Positions 55,461 to 64,000 of a stretch of DNA of 64,000 nt are shown here, one piece after another. The DNA comes from Chrysaora quinquecirrha (taxonomy: Eukaryota; Cnidaria; Scyphozoa; Semaeostomeae; Pelagiidae): assembly GCA_014526335.1 (NCBI GenBank), contig JACTAT010000037.1:2251777-2315776 (forward strand), written 5' to 3'. Position 1 is the first letter of the stretch. Every line of letters begins with the position of its first letter. The notes below the pieces were generated by a model. That model saw nothing but the letters and a program-made list of their open reading frames with translations. It was not told the DNA's origin and ran no database searches. A program made the translations under genes and the position numbers.

Positions 55461-58400
55461 TCATGGGATGTTGATTTTGAGTGTTCGATTCTCAAGGGAA
55501 GCAAGGACGCCATTTTGACACCATTTTTGTTCAAAAAGATTGAGAGTTTCAACATCTTGTGAAGCAATGAAATGTTGTTCTTTGAGTTTGGAAATAACCT
55601 TGAAGATGAATCTGTTTTTCAAGTCATCTCTTGTTGTCAAAAATAATCTCATTTCTAGTTTTCCAAATAACAGAAAAAGCTGCATCTCTTAAAATATTTT
55701 CCACAGGTAAGTCGGGTTTATAGTCGTAAAAACCAAGGATAACAAACTTACAAATGTTGTTTAGATTGAGGGAAGGGTTGATTTTCTTTACAAGTTTGAA
55801 TACAAATTTCCAAAGTTTACTAACAGGGGTACAATTGAAAAAAGCATGAAGAGTAGTCTCATCATAGGAATTGCATCTTTGACATGCAGGGGTTTGGACA
55901 ATCCTATGTCTATATAATCTTTCATAGGTAGGGAGGCAAAGTTCAAGGAACTTCCACTGGATGTTGGCAGATTTTCTGTCATGATTTCTTTTAAATAAAG
56001 CTTTGAAGAGTCTTGGCCAATTGACATAACCTATTTTTTGTTCCCAAAAAACTCTAAATTTCTGAGCAATAACATGTTGATCTTTCAAAATGAGCATATT
56101 GTAGATTGTTTTGCAAGTCAGAGATTAAAATAAAACATATTCATCTTTGGTATTTTTAATATAAATGTCATCAGATAAACTTCTTTCATTGCTGCACTCA
56201 GTTGTTATTTTTTCTTTCCATTCAGGGGGTAGATGTGATTTCAATTTGGAGTAAAAATTGTCAGAGAAACCAGAAAGGATTAATTCATTCATGGCATTGG
56301 AAGGTAAGAATCCAGTTGTAAACTCATAACAAATATCTCGTATTGTTGTAATGTTAGGTTGTATCAAAGCATAACTGGTATCAACGTGTGTGTAGAAATT
56401 GTCAAATAGGGATTCATTGTATATGCTTTCAATGTCCGTAGGTTTTAATCTAGCTTGAGAAAAATTGGAAGCAAAACATTTCATTACATCTCTGTAAAAT
56501 TGTGGTACATGTTAAACTTAATGGCATTTAGACATTTTGGCACCAATGTTGAAATTCTTATACTTATCAAAGTTGAAGGTGAACAGTGCCTTCCATTTAG
56601 AGTTATTGTCATTTTGGACATGTTTTGAAATCCAAGATGATTTAATGGCATCAGCTTTCTTTTCAATATCTATAATGTTCATACCTCCTAATTCGTATGG
56701 AAGTCTTGCTTGAGTACGTTTAATAGGATCTTTTTAATTCTGATAAATGAACATCCAGTCTGTCATTGATTTTTTTGAGAACCCGCTGGAGAAGGAGATA
56801 TATGGCTGCAGTGTACCAGAAGACCAAGCTGGCGAGCTGATTTGCAACCACAGCCCTCCCCCTAAAAGAAAGATCATGAGAAGTCCAAAGGTCTAAAGTT
56901 TTACAAAATTTGTTTACGCATGATCCTAAGTTTGTTTTTCTTTCAAAATAGGGCCATGAAAGACACCAAGAATTGTTAATGCTTCCCTGCCCCATTTTAA
57001 ATTATATGGATTATCTGATCTATTTTTTATCTTCCAAGCCAAATTCCATTACTTTTCCCTTTGTTTATTTTAGCTCCTGATGCCACTTCAAAATCTTGGA
57101 CACAATGAAAAGTAGATTTAATGGACTGTTCACCTTCAGGATTATTGTTGTGTCATCAGCATACTGGGTAATTTTAAACTCAACACTTTTAATTGTAATA
57201 TCAGTAATGTCTTGGTTTTTTCTGACTGATATTGCAAAAATTTCAGAGACTAGGACATATAATAAGGGGGAAAGGGGACATCCCTGTCTCACTCCCCTAC
57301 CAAGGGTGAATGGGGCAGAGATGTACCCATTTACTTTGACACGACTACTAATACTATGATACAAAGTTTTATCATAAGAAATAAATTGTGGCCCAAAACC
57401 AAATCTTTCTAAGGTTTTGGAAAGGAAATTCCAGTTTACACAGTCAAAGGCTTTCATTTGATCTAAGGATAGAAGGGCTGCTGGTAGATTTTCATTTTCC
57501 GCATAGTAAATAAGATCTCTTAATATATGTCCGTTTGACAAAATTGATCTATTTGGAACACTACATGTATGATCTTCAGAAACAATTGTTGATAATACAT
57601 CTTGTAAACGATTGGCGAGAGTTTTTGCGATTATGTTGTAGTCAACATTGAGCAAACTAATAGGTCTCCAATTCCCAAGATCACTTTTGTCACCTTTCTT
57701 GTAAAGTGTTGAAATTAAGCTTACGCGTTGAGAGTGGGAAAGTTGTTGTAATTCAAAGCAGGCACTAGCAACTCTTGTAAAATGCTCCCCAATGATATTC
57801 CAGAAGGTTTTATATAACTCTACTGGAATACCATCGAGGCCTGGTGTTTTATTATTTTTCATCCTAGAAAGGGCTGTGTATAGTTCATCTTTTGTTAGTT
57901 GTCCTTCGCAACTGTCTCTGTCATGGTCAGAAAGTTTGTTTTCTACTTTTGAGAGCAGTTGATCTTGTTTAGTAGTATCTGTTGGTTCGTTTTCAAACAA
58001 GTTGGAGTAAAATGTTTTGACAGTTTCAAGCATATCTTTGGGATTGTTTACTATTGTTCCTGTTTTGGTCTTAACAGACTTCATGACTTGTGCAGCTTGA
58101 CGTTTTTTCTCTAAATTACAAAAATATTTGGTGACACTTTCACCCTCTTCTGTCCAGCGTGCTTTCGCTTTGACTTTTAAATTGAATGCTTCCTTTGTTT
58201 CAAGGCATTTTATTTCTTTTGTGATACGGTCTACTAAATCTTTGAATGACTGTCTGTCTGTCTGTTCTGCTTTTTTGTTGGCATTGCGCAATTGCTTATA
58301 AAGTTTTGACTTTTTCTTTTTGCGTTCAATTGATAGTTTTATGCAATATTGTTTAGTAATTTTTGCTATTTGTTTTTTAGCCTTATCCCACCAATCAAGT

Positions 58401-59253
58401 GGATTACAGAAGCCATCAAAGATAGAAATCCAAAACTGGAGAAATCCAGACATTGCAAGTTGATATTATTCTTGTTGTAAGATGGACGTATTCATTTTCC
58501 ATGATCCCTTTCCCCTTTTTATCTTATCAAAATCAAAAACAAGTAAAAGTTTTTGATGATCAGAGTGAGGAAAAGGAACAATTTCACATTTTGTAAAGTA
58601 GTTCATTGTAGCTTTTGAGGTATAAAATCTGTCAAGTCTGCTGTATGTTCCAACTGGGCTTTTGTATGTATATTGCTTTTCATCAGGGTGAAAGGCTCTC
58701 CAAATATCTTGTAAATAAGTCTCATTAATGGTCTCAATTAGAGGATTTTTTGACCTGTCTAGGTATGTTATGTCCCTACTTCTGTCTAAGTTGATATCAA
58801 GAACTGTATTGAAATCACCACCATAAATTATAAATTCAACATGTGGATAATTTTGGATTTTAGTATGAATTTCAGAAAATTTATCTTTTCTTTTTTGTGT
58901 TTTATTTCCTCCTGCTGGAGCATATACATTTACAAATAGAAAGCGGTGATCGTCATAAGTCAAGTCAGTAAAAATGTAGTTTCCTTCTTGGCAAATTTCA
59001 TTAGAATGTATGGTTGCGTTGAAATTTTCAGAAATGAGAGTGTTAACACCTGCAAAATTATTGGAAGAAATTGAATGAATTTTGGTGCCCTTCCATCTAT
59101 TGTCAGAAATGATGGAATTTTTAGTATTGAAATTTAAATGGGTTTCCTGCAAAAAACAATATCTGGTTTATCTGTATTTATGTTGTGGAAAATTGCTTCT
59201 GCCTGCAGGTTGTCATTCAACCCGTTGACATTTATGCTAAGCAGGGAAGGCAT
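55461..59253 (-). pseudogene. LINE-A ORF2: AP endonuclease, reverse transcriptase, CCHC; several frameshifts
   Basis: Begins PSLLSINVNGLND at 59253. The frame shifts at a T run near 59155, then continues from 59152 with QETHLNF, GGDFNTVLD and SDHQKL, so the endonuclease catalytic residues are present. It shifts again near 58460 into a long frame (58453-57065) with WRPISLLNVDYN, MKAFDCVNW, GRGVRQGCPLSPLL and the catalytic YADDTT. Broken frames 56995-56720, 56484-56125 and 56097-55461 cover the thumb and the C-terminal CQRCNSYDETTLHAFFNC zinc motif. Frame breaks at homopolymers suggest a fairly recent copy that has decayed by small indels. Confidence 0.8.
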
Positions 59254-59346
59254 TTTTTATTTCAGTTTAAGGCCACAATTCACCTAAAAAAATTAAGAAT
59301 AAAGGGGAAGTAATTATAATTAAAGATGGAAGCCATATAATGTCAA

Positions 59347-60846
59347 TCATTTTTTCAACTTTTTCTTCTTCATCCGCATTTTGCTTTCCCTTACTTCGCT
59401 CTCTTGTCTAGACTGCACTGTACTTTGTGATGAAGATGATGATGCCATTGGACGCTTTGAATTGCAGGTAGTGGTAGTAGGTGTAGGCGGATTAGCTGTT
59501 GAAGGTGGATATGCAAAGAGTGATTCTGCTACTGACACAGAAATCACCTTTGGAGATGGTGGGGGTGCATTGTTGGATGATGCAACTTCTAGCAATGACT
59601 GAGATGGAGACGTCTGTGATAAGGATGAGTCTGCTGATGAAACAATTTGAAGTGATGTTGATGAATTACTTGTGAAATCAAAGCCAGATGGAGTGGTTGG
59701 TGTTGTTGATAATTTTGACTTTGCAGATGAAGAGGATGGTCCATTGACGTCATTGTCTTCCCATGTATCACCACGAGCAGGCAAAGGTCGCAGCCTGTAG
59801 GCTGGACCTTTTGGGCGATCCATGTCACTTTCGTTTTCAGACAGGATAACTGTATTTGTTTCATTGTCCTCATTAATTTCACCAGTAACATTGCTGTCAC
59901 TGCCTTCACTGGATAGACGCATGCGACTGGTATAGTGTGTGGTTGTTCGTTCACCATTCTGTCTAATATCACAGTCTGCGTACTGATGTCCGTCATGTCC
60001 ACAGTGAAAGCAAAGCCGAAGATCCTTTAGAGTGCACTGAAATGTTTGATGATGTTTCGAGTTACAGTGCATACAAACTGGTTGACGCCCTCGGAATGAA
60101 ATTAAAATCTTTTGACCAGATATGATTATGAACGGTGGCAATGGATTATCTGGGTCTGGATAAATGGTTACGAGTCGTTTGCCTGTTGAAATTGAAGGGA
60201 ATTCTTGATAAGTTTGGTTCCATACATTAATGATTTTTCCATGCAGTGACAATTCATGAGCTACTTGTTGGTTTGAGATCTCTGGCGAAATAAATGGAAT
60301 TGTAATGAGAGTTGGATGTTGTTTGATTGGTGAAATGGGGAGGGGATGTTGTGGTTGAGATGGCAAGAAAATGGTTTTGGATAAGAGGACGTCAACCAGC
60401 TGTGGAGATGATAACACAGCATTCCAGTTCTGATGGCCCTGGCGAGATGGCATTTTCTGTAAATGATTGATTGCACAAGGGTCGTTGAGAGCTTTGTATA
60501 TTGTTGTGATAATCTCAACATCAGTGATTGAAGGGCTAGTGAAAAACTTTATGCCTCGTAGTTTGATGTTGTTGTTGTTCTGTTGTTGCTGCGAATTTTT
60601 TAATCTACTTGAAAATGAGTCTGGATTACCTGGCCTGTCCTGGGACTGAACCGAGGACTCCGTGAGTGATCTCTTGTGTTGTGAACGTTCATGTTCTTCT
60701 AATGCCTTTTGCCAGCTTTCTTCTTCTTCTTCGTCATTACTTCTCATGTGGGAATCATCTTCTTCTTCTTCGGCTAAATCACTCCAGCTTTTCGACTTTG
60801 CTTTTTCTTCTTCTTCAAACAGGGCACTATTACCTGACGAGTCCAT
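59347..60846 (-). CDS. LINE-A ORF1, RNA-binding protein with two CCHC knuckles
   Basis: 499 codons, intact. The ATG at 60846 is 33 nt from the U1 transcription start, so the U1 5' end plus 12 bases would form the entire leader. The N-terminus is strongly acidic (EEEEKAKS, EEEEDD), followed by a Gln/Asn run and an RRM-like central region (GIKFFTSPSITDVEI). Two CCHC knuckles (CMHCNSKHHQTFQC and CFHCGHDGHQYADC) lie near residues 255-290. A long Ser/Thr/Pro-rich tail ends in lysines (KMRMKKKKLKK). The layout is that of Tx1-clade ORF1 proteins, which bind LINE RNA. The stop lies about 95 bp before ORF2. Confidence 0.85.
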   Translation of the reverse strand: MDSSGNSALFEEEEKAKSKSWSDLAEEEEDDSHMRSNDEEEEESWQKALEEHERSQHKRSLTESSVQSQDRPGNPDSFSSRLKNSQQQQNNNNIKLRGIKFFTSPSITDVEIITTIYKALNDPCAINHLQKMPSRQGHQNWNAVLSSPQLVDVLLSKTIFLPSQPQHPLPISPIKQHPTLITIPFISPEISNQQVAHELSLHGKIINVWNQTYQEFPSISTGKRLVTIYPDPDNPLPPFIIISGQKILISFRGRQPVCMHCNSKHHQTFQCTLKDLRLCFHCGHDGHQYADCDIRQNGERTTTHYTSRMRLSSEGSDSNVTGEINEDNETNTVILSENESDMDRPKGPAYRLRPLPARGDTWEDNDVNGPSSSSAKSKLSTTPTTPSGFDFTSNSSTSLQIVSSADSSLSQTSPSQSLLEVASSNNAPPPSPKVISVSVAESLFAYPPSTANPPTPTTTTCNSKRPMASSSSSQSTVQSRQESEVRESKMRMKKKKLKK

Positions 60847-60857
60847 GTTGAGACACT

Positions 60858-60878
60858 TCTTCCCCGTCAGGTAAGTAT
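60858..60878 (-). ncRNA. U1 snRNA gene, 5' fragment (nt 1-21) cut by LINE-A
   Basis: ATACTTACCTGACGGGGAAG plus A, then LINE-A. The upstream sequence 60879-60965 is the conserved U1 promoter-type block. Confidence 0.85.
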
Positions 60879-61231
60879 GCAGGACTTTTCTTGCAGAGGG
60901 AGCGTCGTTCAGGAACTTCTCGTTTCAAATGTGGTACATCGGCAACAGACCACAAGTGAAAGGATGGCACTTCCATTCCGTTGAGATGGGCAAAGGATGA
61001 GAACAGATTCGGTAAGAGTCATTGCGGTTTGAACTTTCGGCACTCATGCTATGCGATGGTGAAAGGTGGAATAAATAAGGCAAAACAAATGCTGTTTCCT
61101 GTATGATAATTGTTGATGCAGTGCAATGTGAGAGATGGATGGCTAACACATCCGCAAGACGATGACGACAGAAAGAGATGTGGCGATGAAGAAGTATTTT
61201 CTGTGTTTCTTGTTTTACACTTCAAGATGAG

Positions 61232-61418
61232 GGGGTGGGCCATCCATGGCGGCACTGCAATACCAGGACAACCCGTGTCCGGGGTGAAGCAAGCTTTAGA
61301 CCCACGAACCAATTCCAAAAATCAGTTTAATATTTGAGCACCATTGGGTGCATATCAGATATTAAGCTGATAAGAACAGATACTACACTTGATCTTAGCC
61401 AAAAGGCTGAGAAGCGAT
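61232..61418 (-). ncRNA. U2 snRNA gene, intact
   Basis: 187 bp, the usual U2 length. It begins ATCGCTTCTCAGCCTTTTGG and contains the branch-point recognition GTAGTA at nt 33-38 in GTGTAGTATCTGTTC. CTTATCAGCTTAATATCTGA and the Sm site GATTTTTGGA follow. The 3' stem-loops include CCTGGTATTGCAGTGCC. A 3'-box-like GTGTAAAACAAGAAA begins about 15 bp past the end. The frame encoding MELVRG... across it is a by-product of the RNA gene. Confidence 0.95.
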
Positions 61419-61565
61419 AACGAACTAGTCTTAGCTTCAGGCTGCTTCTCCACACGTGTTGCAATCACACGTGGGTGCAGGACAGTGACACAGAATTGCC
61501 AGTCCGTGTTCAATACCTGGCCTGGCTACGTCGGTTGAAAAGAAGGACTGCAATTGCAAAAAGTG

Positions 61566-61685
61566 AAGCCTACAACACCAGGTGTTCCCAGGCGGTCACC
61601 CATCCAGGTACTGACCTGGCCCGACCATGCTTGACTGCGGTGATCGGACGAGAAGCGGAATATTCATAATGGTATGGTCGTAGGC
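61566..61685 (-). rRNA. 5S ribosomal RNA gene
   Basis: 120 bp from GCCTACGACCATACCATT to GTGTTGTAGGCTT. Internal promoter boxes are recognisable (GTCAAGCATGGTCGGGCC and GTACCTGGATGGGTGACCGC). It stands between the U1 fragment (upstream) and the U2 gene (downstream) on the same strand. Confidence 0.95.
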
Positions 61686-62124
61686 GAAAGCTAGAGGGCC
61701 GAATGTGCATGACACTACAGGCTAGAAACGCAGAAGTGTGCACATGCACATGTAAGTGTACCGTTTGATGCATACGAAGTGGGTTGGTGGGGGTAGATCT
61801 TGGTAGGTGTGCAGTGCTTCTGGGAAGGTGTGGTGAGCACTCTGGCCAGTTGGAACAGCGGGCGTGGCATTCATGGAAGCCCAGCTTGCTCTTTAATAGT
61901 GTTGCAAAGGATGGGCTTCCGGTTGCGGCTGTACGAATGTGGTAAAGCTTGGTGCATTTTCCGGCATCTGCAGCGGAAGATGTGGAAAACGGCAAACGGT
62001 GGGTAACTTGCACACGGTGGGTAACTCGCAGAGTAGGGGAATTTTTGTGTCGAGAGATGCCTGGTATCTGGCAAGTTGTGGTGGTGTGCTGACATGTATG
62101 CAGAATTTGACATTAGTACTATTG

Positions 62125-62260
62125 GAAGGGGACTAGTGCGAACGCAGGTCCCCACTACCAGAAATTGTACGGTCGAGTTACCAACGTTTGCGGTAATCGC
62201 AGGGGTCAGCCAAACTGAACTGCAATGGAAAGGCCTCGCCCTGAATCTCCTTGTTGATCA
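62125..62260 (-). ncRNA. U1 snRNA gene, 3' fragment (from TGATCA) cut by LINE-D
   Basis: Starts TGATCAACAAGGAG at the LINE-D tail and runs to the 3' stem-loop (GGGGACCTGCGTTCGCACTA). About 5 bases are missing after GAGATTC relative to the intact copy. The 5' 26 nucleotides are absent, because LINE-D is joined to other sequence at its far end. Confidence 0.88.
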
Positions 62261-63255
62261 ATCTTTTTTTTTTTTTTTTATTGAGCTAGGCACATGCCTA
62301 CGATCGTTTAATTTTATCTCAAAACTCAACATATTTACAGGTTAAAATAATTTAATTAAATAAGTTATGAAATTGTTCAAATTGAAATGTATTGTTCATT
62401 GCTAAATGTTCATTGTGTTAGAAATATTGCTAAAGTGTCCATTTTTAATTTCAAATGCAAATTTAACTAAATTATTTTAAACTACAACTAACAATTCTAA
62501 TAAACTTAATACTACTACAACAACTATAACTACAATTAATCTGAATATATTACTATTTAACTAATGATAAAACTACAACTAACGAAATTAATGAAATACA
62601 ACAATTTAAATTACCTAATTAAACTAACCTAAGCAAACCCAATACTATAAAATTCTAATGTTAAAACCAAATGAATAAACTACAACTAATTAAATACTTA
62701 TTAAACTAGAATCAAAATTCCCTGATTCTAAGTTAAAAAAAGTCAAACGTTGAAACAAATAAATAAACAATTTAATAAACGCAATAATAATTCATAAAAT
62801 CTGGGGAAGTAAAAGGAAAGACGGAAAAGAGAAGCAAAAAAAAGGAGAGAAAAAAACAGAAATCGGGGAAATGGAAACAAGGGAAGTCTCATGGGATGTT
62901 GATTTTGAGTTTTCGATTCTCAAGGGAAGCAAGGACGCCATTTTGACACCATTTTTGTTAAAAAAAGATTGAGAGTTTCAACATCTTGTGAAGCAATGAA
63001 ATGTTCTTCTTTGAGTCTGGAAGTAACTTTGAAGATGAATCTGTTTTTCAAGTCATCTCTTTTGTTGTCAAAAATAATTTCATTCCTTGTTTTCCAAATG
63101 ACTGAAAAAGCTGCATCTCGTAAAAAGTTTTCCACAGGTAAGTCGGGTTTATATTCGTAAAAACCAAGGATTACAAATTTGTAAATATTGTTTAGACTGA
63201 GGTTGGGGTTGATTTTGTTTACAAGTTTAAATACAAATTTCCACAGTTTACTATC
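62261..63255 (-). mobile_element. LINE-D, 5'-truncated copy of the LINE-A family in U1
   Basis: About 1.0 kb: the 3' untranslated region nearly identical in type to LINE-A and the last 110 codons of ORF2. It is inserted at the same TGATCA site with a poly-A of about 15 bases plus GAT. The 5' end at 63255 abuts the PHD/USP-like gene instead of U1. Confidence 0.85.
62920..63255 (-). pseudogene. LINE-D ORF2 C-terminal fragment
   Basis: Matches the C-terminus of LINE-A ORF2 (SKLWKFVFKLV, then LPVENFLRDAAFSVIWKTRN and DVETLNLF). The first residues of the open frame beyond 63255 are not LINE sequence but the complement of the neighbouring gene. Confidence 0.75.
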
Positions 63256-64000
63256 AGTGGGGACAATAGTAAAGCTCAGAGTTGGGTTGAATGTGACATG
63301 TGTTACCGTTGGAACCACACCAAGTGTCTAGGGATAAGCGAGGTGATGGCCCACGAGATGCTATTTATGCATTGCAATGAATGCATCCAAGGAATCTTTC
63401 GTGCTAGTGCAAATTACCTTTCCTATTCAAATTTAGCAGGTAATCTGTGTGAAGAATGTATTTGAGAAATATTTGCAGTAACGAAGTCAAAGAGCAAAGA
63501 TCTGAGAAATGATATTTGCAAACAAGATTATCCGTTCTTGAATGAAGTATATATCCCATATGAGGGTAATCACACTAGTGGAATAGGGAATACCTTTAGC
63601 AATTGCTGGCTGAATACAACGCTTCAAGTCTTGTGTGGATCATATCTCTCTGTACCTCTGCCTGCAGATGATGATAAAGCAAGCAACAGTCTTGCACATC
63701 TTCTTACAGTTGTCAGCAAAGAACTGAGGATGCAAACAATATCACCAGTTTGTGGTGGAAAGCTGATTAAAGATATATGGCACCTTCTTCTAGTGGATCC
63801 AGACAAAAATGAGCACGTTGATGTTGGAGATGCTTTCAGAAGAGTGCTAGGACAGTTGGAACATGAAAAGGCATATGAAGAAGACGAGCCAGCAATGAGT
63901 TTTAAAATCGCAAATTTCTTTTATTGTGGAAAGTGCAAAAACGTCAGTGGCGAAGTTAATATAGAGCATACATATGTGATTCAGGTTTTGGAAATAACAG
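63256..64000 (+). CDS. PHD finger plus ubiquitin-specific-protease-like gene, partial at both ends
   Basis: From 63259 the frame encodes the second half of a PHD finger: WVECDMCYRWNHTKC, then CNEC, with the expected W and zinc ligands. From 63479 to the window end comes a USP-like start: GNTFSNCWLNTTLQVL supplies a Cys in the position of the USP Cys box, and FFYCGKCKN resembles the zinc-ribbon of the fingers region. The two parts are in the same frame, separated by 39 bp (63440-63478) that start GT, end AG and contain one TGA. USP enzymes remove ubiquitin; the catalytic His box would lie beyond the window. The 5' part is lost at the LINE-D junction. It is probably a host gene or host-derived fragment, possibly a pseudogene. 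Confidence 0.5.

Larger units (their letters stand above)
54875..60857 (-). mobile_element. LINE-A, near full-length Tx1-type LINE inserted in a U1 snRNA gene
   Basis: 6.0 kb, flanked upstream by U1 nt 1-21 and downstream by U1 from TGATCA (nt 27). ORF1 starts only 12 bases inside the element. ORF2 spans about 59253-55461. The 3' untranslated region of about 590 bp is very AT-rich and ends in a short A run. LINE-D shares the same 3' region, and LINE-E shares related proteins and the same target. U1 nt 22-26 are missing at the 5' junction. Confidence 0.88.
45204..62260 (-). repeat. Tandem U1 - 5S - U2 gene cluster, unit about 1.4 kb
   Basis: Reading the minus strand, the order U1, 5S, U2, U1, (LINE-A/LINE-B junction), U2, U1, 5S, U2, U1 is seen. 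After subtracting LINE-C, the distance between successive U1 starts (51569 to 45235) is about 1.4 kb. The spacing from the U1 at 62260 to that at 60878 agrees. Spacers are similar between units, for example 61690-62124 against 50965-51404. The unit between LINE-A and LINE-B lacks 5S because of the U1/U2 chimeric junction. Confidence 0.85.

Noticed and set aside
60467..60874. Plus-strand frames rich in Ser/Leu opposite LINE-A ORF1
   Set aside because: They are antisense shadows of the acidic and serine-rich coding of ORF1.
61049..61318. Conserved frame (MELVRG...TPDTGCPGIAV) repeated at 45397, 51739 and 61049
   Set aside because: It is the translation of the U2 snRNA gene and its 3' flank; conservation comes from the RNA gene.

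Overview
This is animal nuclear DNA that is almost entirely mobile elements plus a small-RNA gene cluster. Metazoan origin follows from spliced genes with GT-AG introns, U1 and U2 snRNA genes, 5S rRNA genes, LINEs with an AP-type endonuclease, a DUF6589-type gene and an adintovirus/Maverick-type virus. The mix is what I would expect in a cnidarian or another marine invertebrate, but nothing in the window fixes the phylum.

Region 1, 1-8600: the right-hand part of an integrated adintovirus/Maverick (Polinton)-like element. On the plus strand are structural-type genes, a basic repeat-rich core-like protein, a candidate major capsid protein and an adenain-like cysteine protease. Convergent to them on the minus strand is a protein-primed family-B DNA polymerase of about 1,275 codons. 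Several genes carry a frameshift, so this is an old copy. The polymerase has a promoter-like region with a TATA box, CCAAT motifs and three almost perfect heat-shock-element arrays of 11, 7 and 5 pentamers.

Region 2, 8822-45203: a LINE (LINE-E) whose 5' end lies in a U1 snRNA gene. It is split inside its reverse transcriptase by a 31.9-kb insertion (9992-41924) with long terminal inverted repeats (TIRs), TAT...ATA ends and a perfect 6-bp duplication (TGAAAT). The insertion is a nest. It holds a 3.3-kb element with a THAP/F-box-like gene, an array of about twenty 83-bp hairpin satellite units, hAT-like, mariner-like and foldback elements, and a 9.6-kb transposon (24445-34083). That transposon carries a two-exon RecQ-family helicase interleaved on opposite strands with a decayed DUF6589-family gene, which is itself split by an hAT-like element with an 8-bp duplication.

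Region 3, 45204-62260: a tandem cluster of U1 snRNA, 5S rRNA and U2 snRNA genes, all on the minus strand, with a unit of about 1.4 kb once insertions are removed. LINEs have repeatedly entered it at fixed positions. LINE-A, LINE-D and LINE-E use the TGATCA of U1 stem-loop I (the U1-70K binding loop). LINE-B and LINE-C use the GUAGUA branch-point recognition sequence of U2. One U1, one U2 and two 5S genes remain intact.

Region 4, 63256-64000: the edge of a plus-strand gene with the C-terminal half of a PHD finger and a ubiquitin-specific-protease-like domain, abutting a 5'-truncated LINE.

The parts relate as host multicopy RNA genes serving as a refuge for target-specific LINEs, beside a transposon nest and a viral insertion. 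Coordinates of TIR and duplication boundaries were read by eye from the sequence.
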